64,000 nucleotides of DNA from Bacteroidota bacterium (GTDB taxonomy: Bacteria; Bacteroidota; Bacteroidia; CAIKAF01), in NCBI GenBank assembly GCA_016866335.1, contig VGMT01000001.1:1-64000 (forward strand). Direction: 5' to 3'. The translations under genes were made by a program, and so were the position numbers. Under the pieces are notes generated by a model. The model did no database searches, was not told the DNA's origin, and saw nothing but the letters and a program-made list of their open reading frames with translations. Below, in pieces: positions 49,806-58,651 of this stretch. Positions within the stretch are counted from its first letter, which is position 1, and every line of letters begins with the position of its first letter.

Positions 49806-51251
49806 ATGAGATTTTTTAGAACCAAAACAATGCCAATGTATGGTTTAAGCATGCCCGCATTAGGATTGCTTTTGGTAGTGGTTGGCTGCAATTTGAACGA
49901 TTCAGAAGTGGAGGAAGAAGAAAGCCCCTTTGATTACAGGTCTTTGGTAGCAATGGTCCCCGACACGTTTATTCGGCCCGGTATGCAATGGGTAAGTTCA
50001 TATCGATTGCCCAGCGAACAGTATGGTTTTTCAAAGGCTTTTGATGGGTCCGATTCTACCTATTGGAGTACTGCCCCGGGCTTGAATAATTTAGAAGGAT
50101 TTGAGTGGCGATTTGATGAACCCTTGACTTTAGGCAAAATTGGCATTAAACCTATGAAGGGGGCAATGTTTGCCTATCCAGATCGAGTTTTGGTTTATAC
50201 AGACCGGGGGAATTTAGAAGCCGTTCCTTCAGGAACGTTAAATTTGCCCGATTCAATTCGTTGGTTGAAGGTTGTCTTTATGGTCGATCGGAATTGGAGT
50301 AGGGTAGTGCTGCCTTTAGAGAATACGGCTTTTTCTTCTATGGTTCGGGTACGCAAGGGGTTTTCGACCTTATTTGAATCAAAACCGCTTGGAATTTCAG
50401 AAATTCAAATGGAGTGTTCAAAAGGTACAGTTGCCCCATTTTTGAGCAGCGACGGATTTTCTCGTATTACGGAGCAGCAGCAGGCAAATCAACGCTTTGA
50501 TTTAAACGATGGCCGAAGCTTTTCCTCTCTTCACATAAATCAAAGCATTCCTGAGCGAAGAATTTTTTATCAATTCCCAAATTTAAGGGCCATTTTAGGC
50601 TTTCGCTTGCGTTCAGAAAACAGCGAATCAGCATGCCTGCAATTGGCATGGCATAAACCCAACGGGTCAAGTGTTTTTTACGATGTAAACCAGGGGGATT
50701 GGAGCCATAAATTGGGTTCAGACACCCTTGCAACGAAAAACATATCCTTCAGCCTTAGGTTGGTAGAGGGTAAGGAAATTTCCATATCCGAGTTTGACTT
50801 TTGGGATGGAGCCAGGTGGTTTCGTTTACAGGAAGATTCCGTGCAAAAGAAACTGGAGTTTATATTGCCCTATGGAACAACTCCGGAACAATGGCCATTG
50901 AATAAATCCATATTGTTCGACGAAGGTTTTGCAAAAAAAACCGTTGAGGCACTGGATTGGGAAACCGAACGGGATGCATCGGCGGTGCCCACCACTTCCA
51001 AAAGGGTCATTGCATTGTTTAGATCAAATGGACTTTTTGAATTGCTTTGGACCAGTGAAACCGAAAAAAACGGGAGTCAACCTTACGCTGTTTTTTCTGG
51101 AAATTGGATTTGGAATCAAGGGAAACTTGAATTGAAGGGCATGGTTTGGGAATCAGATGGGGTGCGTCAAAGGACCATGGAGTACACTTCCAAAGGAAAC
51201 CGATTGATTCCTTTGTTGGTGGGATTCCCTGAATTTGATTATACCTACTAA
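49806..51251 (+). CDS. Lipoprotein with discoidin-like (F5/8C/NPCBM-like) N-terminal domain
   Basis: Lipobox LLVVVGC; YGFSKAFDGSDSTYWSTAPGLNNLEGFEWRFDEPLTLGKIGIKP. Confidence 0.6.
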   Translation: MRFFRTKTMPMYGLSMPALGLLLVVVGCNLNDSEVEEEESPFDYRSLVAMVPDTFIRPGMQWVSSYRLPSEQYGFSKAFDGSDSTYWSTAPGLNNLEGFEWRFDEPLTLGKIGIKPMKGAMFAYPDRVLVYTDRGNLEAVPSGTLNLPDSIRWLKVVFMVDRNWSRVVLPLENTAFSSMVRVRKGFSTLFESKPLGISEIQMECSKGTVAPFLSSDGFSRITEQQQANQRFDLNDGRSFSSLHINQSIPERRIFYQFPNLRAILGFRLRSENSESACLQLAWHKPNGSSVFYDVNQGDWSHKLGSDTLATKNISFSLRLVEGKEISISEFDFWDGARWFRLQEDSVQKKLEFILPYGTTPEQWPLNKSILFDEGFAKKTVEALDWETERDASAVPTTSKRVIALFRSNGLFELLWTSETEKNGSQPYAVFSGNWIWNQGKLELKGMVWESDGVRQRTMEYTSKGNRLIPLLVGFPEFDYTY

Positions 51252-51252
51252 A

Positions 51253-53193
51253 TTAATTTTTTCGACGTCCTTGTCGATTTTTTGGGGCGGATTGCTGTTT
51301 TACCTGCTGCTCACGCATGCGTTGAGCGTCTTCAAGCCTTTGCATCCATTTGCTTTTCTTTTGGGGTTTTGCCTTATGGGCTTCCATTTTCAGCCTTAGT
51401 TTATTTTCATCAATGAAGAGATACCGAATTGCTAGGTAGATTAAAATGGAAACTACGTTCGACAAGAAGTAGTAGTAATTCAACCCCGCACTGTAGCTGT
51501 TTAAAACACCCAAAAACACAATCGGCATAATGTACATCATTATCTTCATTTGCTGCATGTTTGCGCCGGTCTGCATTTGAGAGCTATTTAAGTGGGTGTA
51601 CAGGATTGTGGTTGCAGTCATTAATAGGGTGAAAAGGCTAACATGCGAACCATAAAATGGAATTTCAAAAGGAAGATTTAAGATGCTGTCGTAGGTTGAC
51701 AAATCTTCTGCCCATAAAAAGCCTTGTTGCCTCAGTTCAATTGCCGATGGGAAGAAACTAAACATGGCAAGCAAAAAAGGCATTTGAACCAGCATAGGTA
51801 AACAGCCTGCCAATGGGTTAACTCCAGCCTGACGGTAAAGCTGCATTACGGCCTGTTGTTTTTTCAATGCCTCATCGGGTTTGAATTTGGCATTAAGTTC
51901 GTCTAATTCAGGTTTTAGAAGCCGAATTTTGGCGGAAGAAACGAACATTTTGAAATTCAAGGGCGAAAGCAACACTTTAATAATTAGGGTCAGTAATAGA
52001 ATAATTATTCCATAGCCTAAGCCCAGTTGGTCAAAAAAGTTAAATACCGGAATAACCAGATATCGGTTGATAAGGGAGAACAGACCGATGTATCCCAAAT
52101 CGATTTGCTCTTCTAATCCCATGTTCATGGATGCAAGGGTTTGAAAGTGCAGGGGAGCAAAAATCCACTCCATTGAAACAGAAGATGCCGAAGAATAGCC
52201 GTATGGAACCGATAAAAAAGCGTTGTAGGCTAAATTAACGCTGCTGTCGGCCCAACCGGGCAATTGGGTTTGTGCTTGAACGGGGCGTTTAAATTGACCA
52301 TTTTTAAAAATTAAAGAATTGAAGAAAAATTGCTGTTTAAATGAAATCCATTCGACGGCCTCTTCAATTTCTTCTGAATTTTCACCTCCCCGGCCAATTC
52401 TGGAAACAGAACCACTTTCAGTTTTGTAATAAATGGTTGAGGTGGCTCGTTCGTTCGATAAATTCAATTCCTGCCTTGGGGCAATTTGAGACCATATTAA
52501 TGGAATGTCGCTTTGGCCGCGATCAATAACCGTTTCTAACCCAACAAAACTCAAATCTACTTTTAAGGCATAACTGTTGGCGTCAAGGGAATACGACCAT
52601 TGAATGTAGCCGGCAGAATCGTTGGTGTAGGCACGCAACACTAGGGTTTGGCTTGTAGCCTTGGCAACGCTGAAGTATAGATTTTTTGATTCTATGCGTT
52701 GGTTGTTGTGGTAGAATTCAAGATTCATTGAGGCAGAATCGGAATACACCAAATCCAGGTCGGCTTTTTGACTGGAATCTTCTAAAAATCGATTTTGGTA
52801 GGTTTGCTCCCCAAGAATTTTGGCTGAAACCAACGACCCCCCTTTGGAATGAAAGCTCAAAGAAATTTTTTCGTTGGATAGAGACACTTTTTCAGGATTG
52901 CCTGCGGCAGCATTTGAAAAAACACCGAACTGTTTAGTAAGAAGAGCGTTTTCTTTCGTGGTAACCTGAGAATCTGCTGAAAGGGAATCGGCATCAACCA
53001 AAGCCAGCTCAGATTTATTTTGCAGGGTATCGATTGGGGTTAAGGCTTCGGCAGCCGCCAAGGTATCAACCGTTGTTTTTAATGAATCTACCTTGGTTAA
53101 ATCGGCATCTGTTTTGGGTTTGTTGAAAATCAAAAAGTAGGCGACCATAAGGCCACTTAAAAGCAACAACCCGGTTAACTGTTTTTTGTCCAT
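51253..53193 (-). CDS. yidC: Membrane protein insertase YidC
   Basis: MDKKQLTGLLLLSGLMVAYFLIF...LNFKMFVSSAKIRLLKPELDELNAKFKPDEALKKQQAVMQLYRQAGVNPLAGCLPMLVQMPFLLAMF. Confidence 0.95.
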   Translation of the reverse strand: MDKKQLTGLLLLSGLMVAYFLIFNKPKTDADLTKVDSLKTTVDTLAAAEALTPIDTLQNKSELALVDADSLSADSQVTTKENALLTKQFGVFSNAAAGNPEKVSLSNEKISLSFHSKGGSLVSAKILGEQTYQNRFLEDSSQKADLDLVYSDSASMNLEFYHNNQRIESKNLYFSVAKATSQTLVLRAYTNDSAGYIQWSYSLDANSYALKVDLSFVGLETVIDRGQSDIPLIWSQIAPRQELNLSNERATSTIYYKTESGSVSRIGRGGENSEEIEEAVEWISFKQQFFFNSLIFKNGQFKRPVQAQTQLPGWADSSVNLAYNAFLSVPYGYSSASSVSMEWIFAPLHFQTLASMNMGLEEQIDLGYIGLFSLINRYLVIPVFNFFDQLGLGYGIIILLLTLIIKVLLSPLNFKMFVSSAKIRLLKPELDELNAKFKPDEALKKQQAVMQLYRQAGVNPLAGCLPMLVQMPFLLAMFSFFPSAIELRQQGFLWAEDLSTYDSILNLPFEIPFYGSHVSLFTLLMTATTILYTHLNSSQMQTGANMQQMKIMMYIMPIVFLGVLNSYSAGLNYYYFLSNVVSILIYLAIRYLFIDENKLRLKMEAHKAKPQKKSKWMQRLEDAQRMREQQVKQQSAPKNRQGRRKN

Positions 53194-53375
53194 GGTAATA
53201 AATCCTGAAAGCGAGCAAAGGTAGGGCATTGAATTTAAAGTCCCAATGAAATTCAAATAAGAATTCCTACAGGGCCAAAATGCTCTGGTTTAAGATCAAC
53301 ATAAACGAAAATGGAACTTTAAGGTTTAACCTTTATTGTGAGGGGCAAATCCTTGGTGATTAGATGAATCAATGG

Positions 53376-53383
53376 TACCTTTG
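53376..53383 (+). promoter_or_regulatory. Bacteroidota-type promoter upstream of TonB receptor
   Basis: TACCTTTG with TTGG about 20 bp upstream. Confidence 0.5.
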
Positions 53384-53402
53384 TACAGCTTAAAAATCGT
53401 AC

Positions 53403-55709
53403 ATGAGAAATGCAGTCTGGTTGTTGTTGGGTTTTGGTTTAAATCTCTCCGTTCTTGCCCAAAATTCTGCCACCATTAAAGGGATTGTTCAACAAACGAA
53501 TTCAAGGGAGGCGATTCCTTTTGCCTCTGTTGTAATCAAAGAAAAGACAATTGGGACAACCACAGACAACAACGGCTTTTTTTCAATTACTAAAATACCG
53601 TCGGGCAAATTTACCGTTCTGGTTTCGGCCGTAGGCTATGAAACCTTTATTCAAGAGGTTCAATTGGTCGAAGGGCAAATTCTGCAATTAAAACCCCTGT
53701 TAAAAAACAAAACCACCCTGATTAAGGATTACGAATACACAGCCGATAAGATTCAAGAAAAGAAAGAAAACACCGGGGTTTCTGTTATAAAAATCACTCC
53801 TGAAGAAATGAAACGCATGCCCACTTATGGGGGAGAAGCGGACGTTGCCCAGATGATGCAAATTATTCCAGGTGTAATTACCACCGGCGACCAAGGTGGT
53901 CAACTCTTTATACGTGGTGGGCCGCCGGTCCAAAATAAAGTTTTGATGGACGGAGCTGTAATTTACAATCCCTTTCATTCCATCGGTTTTTTCTCGGTGT
54001 TTGATACGGACGTGTTAAGCAATATGGATGTGTATGCAGGTGGATTTTCGGCAGAATATGGAGGCAGAATCAGTTCCATCATGGATTTGTCGACCCGCGA
54101 TGGAAACAGAACCCGCTTTTCGGGCCGCACGAACATCAATTCTTTTACCGGGAAGGTATTGCTTGAGGGGCCCATGGGCCCTTTAAGAAATGGCGCTGCG
54201 AACGCCACATTTTTATTGAGTGCAAAGGGTTCCTTTTTAAAGCAAAGCTCTACCACATTTTATCCCTATGTTGATAGTTTGGGCTTACCGTTTAATTTTT
54301 TCGACGGGTATGGAAAAATGACCTTGTATGTGGGTGACAATGGATCGAAACTGAACTTTTTTGGATTTTCGCACAACGACTGGGTCAACTTTAACCAAAA
54401 TTCAGATTTGCAATGGAAGTCGGGTGGTGGTGGTGCCAATTTCTTTTTGATTCCAGGCGAGGCGAACGTAAATATAGATGGGGTATTTAGTTACTCAAAC
54501 TATGAAATAGGTTTAAATGAAGCGGTGAGCCCCCCCCGCAGATCGGTAGTGAATGGGTTTAATTTCAATGTGAATTTCCATCAATACTACGGAACCAATC
54601 GGTTGACCTACGGAATTGAAGCTAGCGGCTATTCAACCAATTTCGAATACACCAACGGTCAATACCGTAAAATTGACCAAAAAGACAATACAACGGAATT
54701 TGCCTTATTTACAAGGTATAAGTTTATGGTAGGGCGGTTTATTTTTGACCCAAGCTTCCGTCTTCACTACTACGCTTCTTTGTCGGAGGTTTCGCCCGAA
54801 CCACGATTGTCTATAAAATTCAACGTTTCAGAGCATTTTAGATTAAAAATGGCAGGGGGGCTGTATTCGCAGAATTTAATTGCCGCCAATTCCGATAGAG
54901 ATGTGGTTAATTTATTCTATGGGTTCTTATCGGCAGGCGATATTGGCATGCCAAAGAATTTTAAAGGAGAACCTGTAGGCAGCGATTTGCAAAAGGCTAG
55001 GCATGCCATTTTTGGTGCTGAATTTGAATTGTTTAAGAACCTCGAATTCAATGTTGAAGGATATTACATGGATTTCTTTCAGCTCATAAGCATGAACAGA
55101 GATAAGTTGTACGAAGACAGTCCTGGCAACTCAGCTATTCCCGATTATCAAAAAAAGGATTTGATACGAGAGCGTGGTTGGAGTGCCGGGCTGGATGTTC
55201 TTTTAAAAGCAGAAATAAAGAACCTTTATATTTGGGTTGGTTATTCCTTGATGGCATTGGAACGTTCCGATGAGGTTAGAGATTACGTACCTCATTTTGA
55301 TCGCCGGCACAATATGAACTTTGTAGCCTCCTACCAATTTGGTAAAAACAAAGAATGGGAGGTCAATGCCCGATGGAATTTTGGCACAGGATTCCCCTTT
55401 ACCCAAACCCAGGGATTCTATGAAAATCTAGGGTTCGATGGCAACATCAATGGAAATTACACCGACCAAAACGGGGATTTAGGAATTGAACTCGGTCAAA
55501 TTAACCTTGGAAGGCTGCCCAATTACCACAGGCTGGATTTCAATGTGAAACGAAGATTTAATCTTGGCGAAAACACAAAATTAGAGGTGAATGTTGGTGC
55601 TACGAATGTGTACAACCGGAACAATATCTTTTACATTGATCGAATCACCTTCAATAGGGTGGACCAGCTGCCAATTATTCCCACCATTGGATTGAATTTT
55701 TCGTTTTAA
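53403..55709 (+). CDS. TonB-dependent receptor with CarboxypepD_reg-like domain
   Basis: ATIKGIVQQTNSREAIPFASVVIKEKTIGTTTDNNGFFSI...VAQMMQIIPGVITTGDQGGQLFIRGGPPVQNKVLMDGAVIYNPFH...; C-terminal beta-barrel. Confidence 0.93.
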   Translation: MRNAVWLLLGFGLNLSVLAQNSATIKGIVQQTNSREAIPFASVVIKEKTIGTTTDNNGFFSITKIPSGKFTVLVSAVGYETFIQEVQLVEGQILQLKPLLKNKTTLIKDYEYTADKIQEKKENTGVSVIKITPEEMKRMPTYGGEADVAQMMQIIPGVITTGDQGGQLFIRGGPPVQNKVLMDGAVIYNPFHSIGFFSVFDTDVLSNMDVYAGGFSAEYGGRISSIMDLSTRDGNRTRFSGRTNINSFTGKVLLEGPMGPLRNGAANATFLLSAKGSFLKQSSTTFYPYVDSLGLPFNFFDGYGKMTLYVGDNGSKLNFFGFSHNDWVNFNQNSDLQWKSGGGGANFFLIPGEANVNIDGVFSYSNYEIGLNEAVSPPRRSVVNGFNFNVNFHQYYGTNRLTYGIEASGYSTNFEYTNGQYRKIDQKDNTTEFALFTRYKFMVGRFIFDPSFRLHYYASLSEVSPEPRLSIKFNVSEHFRLKMAGGLYSQNLIAANSDRDVVNLFYGFLSAGDIGMPKNFKGEPVGSDLQKARHAIFGAEFELFKNLEFNVEGYYMDFFQLISMNRDKLYEDSPGNSAIPDYQKKDLIRERGWSAGLDVLLKAEIKNLYIWVGYSLMALERSDEVRDYVPHFDRRHNMNFVASYQFGKNKEWEVNARWNFGTGFPFTQTQGFYENLGFDGNINGNYTDQNGDLGIELGQINLGRLPNYHRLDFNVKRRFNLGENTKLEVNVGATNVYNRNNIFYIDRITFNRVDQLPIIPTIGLNFSF

Positions 55710-55894
55710 TGATATGGATAAATGCCATACTCAAATTGAAATGGCAAATATTGGCCTTGTTCCTCTATGTGTTCTCATTCGGCCTTTTAGTCTCCGCTCA
55801 AACAGAAGACAACTTTAATCCCCGAAGCAGTTGGCGCGAGGAAGGCAAGGCGACCCCGGGAGCCACTGCCTGCCCGCTGCCAACAGCCTGTTGA
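55709..55894 (+). pseudogene. 5' fragment of a secreted-protein gene interrupted by repeat copy 7
   Basis: TAATG overlap with TonB receptor stop; MIWINAILKLKWQILALFLYVFSFGLLVSAQTEDNFNP signal peptide then translation runs into the repeat and stops. Confidence 0.5.
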
Positions 55895-55928
55895 CTGCGG
55901 ACTATAACGGAAAGCCCGTAACCCGCCC
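55822..55928 (+). repeat. Dispersed structured intergenic repeat, copy 7 (5'-truncated, orientation A)
   Basis: Retains AGGCAAGGCGACCCCGGGAGCCACTGCCT core and GGACTATAACGGAAAGCCCGTAACCCGCCC 3' arm; lacks the GGGATTGAAC 5' arm. Confidence 0.8.
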
Positions 55929-56032
55929 AAATACAGAAAGAAAAAGGATTGAATAGGGAAAAAGGGGGTTAAATCGAACACCCATTAGTTAACATAATAT
56001 AAATTATCGTATAAAAGAAATCCTCCTAAAAA

Positions 56033-56641
56033 TTAGGGTAATTGCTGAATAACCTGTTGAAGTTGCGACAGGAATGCATCGGGATTCAAATCGTTGGCGC
56101 GAAGCCCGAGCGAGCGATTCCAATGCCCTTTTTGAAATTCAGCAATGCTCTCATTTTTAAATTCAAAAAGCCTGTGCAGAAAAACCTTTACGCTTTGAGC
56201 CACCAATGGAGCGTTTCCGAACATGGTTTTAAAATACGAAGCAGAAAATCCCTGGACGCGTTTTGAATCTAATGCTTCTTTAATGGCAATGAGATTCTCC
56301 TTTGAAATGGGTTTCGGAAAAATTCCTGAAATACCTGCTCTAATAAGGTCTTGTACGTCGTATTCAAAAAATTGGGCTGAAATTCCGATAAAATGACCTG
56401 GGTAATCGGGCTTTGAGTCGAGGAAAGTTCGGAGCCATTTACCGCCTTTTTGGGCATCGAGGTGTTGGTCCAGCAGAATAAAATCGTAGCTGTGCTGATT
56501 TGAATTAAGCACCTTTTCCAATCTTTCGATGGATTCAGACCAATCGCATTTCCAGCCTAATTGTTCAGCTAGAAGTCGAATTAAAATGGCATTTAACTCG
56601 CTGTCTTCAACGACTAGGATTCGGCCTTTCCAGGCATCCAT
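56033..56641 (-). CDS. Response regulator receiver-domain protein
   Basis: GRILVVEDSELNAILIRLLAEQLGW...YDFILLDQHLDAQKGG...ISGIFPKPISKENL. Confidence 0.85.
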   Translation of the reverse strand: MDAWKGRILVVEDSELNAILIRLLAEQLGWKCDWSESIERLEKVLNSNQHSYDFILLDQHLDAQKGGKWLRTFLDSKPDYPGHFIGISAQFFEYDVQDLIRAGISGIFPKPISKENLIAIKEALDSKRVQGFSASYFKTMFGNAPLVAQSVKVFLHRLFEFKNESIAEFQKGHWNRSLGLRANDLNPDAFLSQLQQVIQQLP

Positions 56642-57138
56642 TACTTTTTAGGAGCTTTGGCCTTAGCTGTAGTGCTTTTTGCTGGTTTTGAAACCGGGGT
56701 ATTTTGCTCTTCAGCTGGGCTTTCGGTTTGGGCAGTTTCTGTTTTGGTAAAGGTGTCTGCCGAATTAAACCCATTGGAAACCAATTGGTTGTACCATTTG
56801 AATACCTTGCGAATGTCGCCGTCATAGACCCTTTCGGTATCGTAATTGGGCAGCAATTCAGCGAAGATGGACTTTAATTCCTTCATGTCCGCTTTATGGG
56901 AAGGACCTTTCTGACCTTGGAATTTATTTGACAGAGAGGCGAAGACATTACGCAGGGGTTCTTCGCCTTCTTGGGTGTACATGCTGATGTCTTTAAGGGT
57001 ACTTACTTGTTCAGCGGGGCTTACGGCTTCGGGGCGTTTGGTGTCTAATGCTTTTGCAATGAGGCCATTTTTCCCTGTAGCGATAACGCTGAACAATGTT
57101 GGTTTGCCTACTCTGGCAATCAGGCTTTCAAAATCCAT
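56641..57138 (-). CDS. DUF5606 family protein
   Basis: N-terminal GKPTLFSVIATGKNGLIAKALDTKR...VSTLKDISMYTQEGEEPLRNVF. Confidence 0.75.
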   Translation of the reverse strand: MDFESLIARVGKPTLFSVIATGKNGLIAKALDTKRPEAVSPAEQVSTLKDISMYTQEGEEPLRNVFASLSNKFQGQKGPSHKADMKELKSIFAELLPNYDTERVYDGDIRKVFKWYNQLVSNGFNSADTFTKTETAQTESPAEEQNTPVSKPAKSTTAKAKAPKK

Positions 57139-57182
57139 AGTAAAAGGTTATAATAAAGTCGGTTGATTCGTGGAAAGGAGGA

Positions 57183-58619
57183 TTATTTTCCTCCTTCCAT
57201 TTCTGCTTTAATGGCGTTTCGTTTTGCGGTGTCTTCCAGTTTAGTGTACACTTGAAGAAGGGTTTTTTGGAAAGTTTCCATTCGGTTGGGATCGGCATCG
57301 GGTTTAGCCTTTTCTTTGGCATAGCCGGTTTCAAGAATTCCTGCACTGTTGGCAAAAAAGACCTTGGCTTCGTTTTTAAGCGCCTCGTATTCCTTTACTT
57401 TAGAGAGGTCGAGTTCATTGGCTTTTTTGATTAAGGCGTTGGCCTTCATGATTTCAGCGTTGGCCAATTGAAGGTAAGCCGCTGTATAATTCGGGTCCAA
57501 TTCGATGGTTTTTTCATAACCAATTTTAGCAGAAGCTCGGCGTTCAGCGATTTGTGCGGCGAAAGCTTTGGGGTCTTTTTTTTCTAGATTTTCGGCGATT
57601 TGGTCGTTGATAACGCCTTTGTTGAAATTCAAAACGAGCAGAATTGCAGGGTCTGCGGTAAAAGCCGCAATGGCTTGTTCAATAGCGCCTAGGGCTTTTT
57701 CATCGTTTCCTGAATTGAGGTAAAAGTTGACTTCTTCGAGAATAAACTCTGTTTTCAGATTGGGAAAATCGACTTTTCCCTTTTCGATAAGGGCGCCAGC
57801 CTTTTCGATATTTCCGCTTTCCATGGCTAGTTTTACCTCAATTAGTGCAAGGTCGGCCAAACTTCCGAAGCGTTTTTTGGCTGCGTCAATGGCGGTTTGG
57901 GCTTGAGGCATTTTTTGGGCGAAGATGTTGAGTTTAACCAAAGCTATGGCAAAGGCAGTATCATCGGGGGATAGGTCAACAGCACTTTGAGCGAACACCA
58001 AGGCTTCGTCAATTTTTTGACCTTCGGTAGCTGCAACAGACTGATAATAGCTAAAGTAGGCCATTTGGCGTTTCAAGCTATTGTTTTCAGGGTCTTGCTG
58101 AGCGAGGAGTTGCATGGCTACTTTAGCGGCTCCAAATTCCTGAATGGCTTCGTTGTATTTTTTTGCCTTTAGGTTCTTTTGAGCGGATTCGGCAAATCGG
58201 GCTCCAATGCTTAGCATTCTGTTTAAAATTTCGTCGGGTTCTTCAACTTTGGGTTTGCCGTTCGATTTAAATTCAACAACCAGAGCTCTTCCGTAGGAAT
58301 ACATTGCAGTGTCGAGGGCTCCTTTTCGGGCTAAGACCAACCGAGGACTTGGGTCGGTTCCAAGCAACCAGTACACATCTCCCCTACGCTTCCATGTTTT
58401 GGATTTTGCGATGGTAGATTCGTGAAGTGCTGCGGCATCCATTTCCTTTTTTGCCTCCATCAGGGCATCGATAGCGACTTGCTCGTTTACCTCGCGTTCG
58501 CGTTTAAAGGTGTTTAGGTGTTCCCAGGCGGTGAGGACAGCCGCATCTTGGCCTAAGCTAACAAGGCTGCTCGCAAACAGTCCTAAGGTGAAAAAATGGC
58601 GAAGGGTTTTCATACGCAT
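57183..58619 (-). CDS. Secreted tetratricopeptide-repeat protein
   Basis: Signal peptide; repeated alpha-helical TPR-like segments (YNEAIQEFGAAKVAMQLLAQQDPENNSLKRQMAYFSYYQ...). Confidence 0.78.
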   Translation of the reverse strand: MRMKTLRHFFTLGLFASSLVSLGQDAAVLTAWEHLNTFKREREVNEQVAIDALMEAKKEMDAAALHESTIAKSKTWKRRGDVYWLLGTDPSPRLVLARKGALDTAMYSYGRALVVEFKSNGKPKVEEPDEILNRMLSIGARFAESAQKNLKAKKYNEAIQEFGAAKVAMQLLAQQDPENNSLKRQMAYFSYYQSVAATEGQKIDEALVFAQSAVDLSPDDTAFAIALVKLNIFAQKMPQAQTAIDAAKKRFGSLADLALIEVKLAMESGNIEKAGALIEKGKVDFPNLKTEFILEEVNFYLNSGNDEKALGAIEQAIAAFTADPAILLVLNFNKGVINDQIAENLEKKDPKAFAAQIAERRASAKIGYEKTIELDPNYTAAYLQLANAEIMKANALIKKANELDLSKVKEYEALKNEAKVFFANSAGILETGYAKEKAKPDADPNRMETFQKTLLQVYTKLEDTAKRNAIKAEMEGGK

Positions 58620-58651
58620 TGTTTAGTTGATAATAAACAAGAATAATGCCG

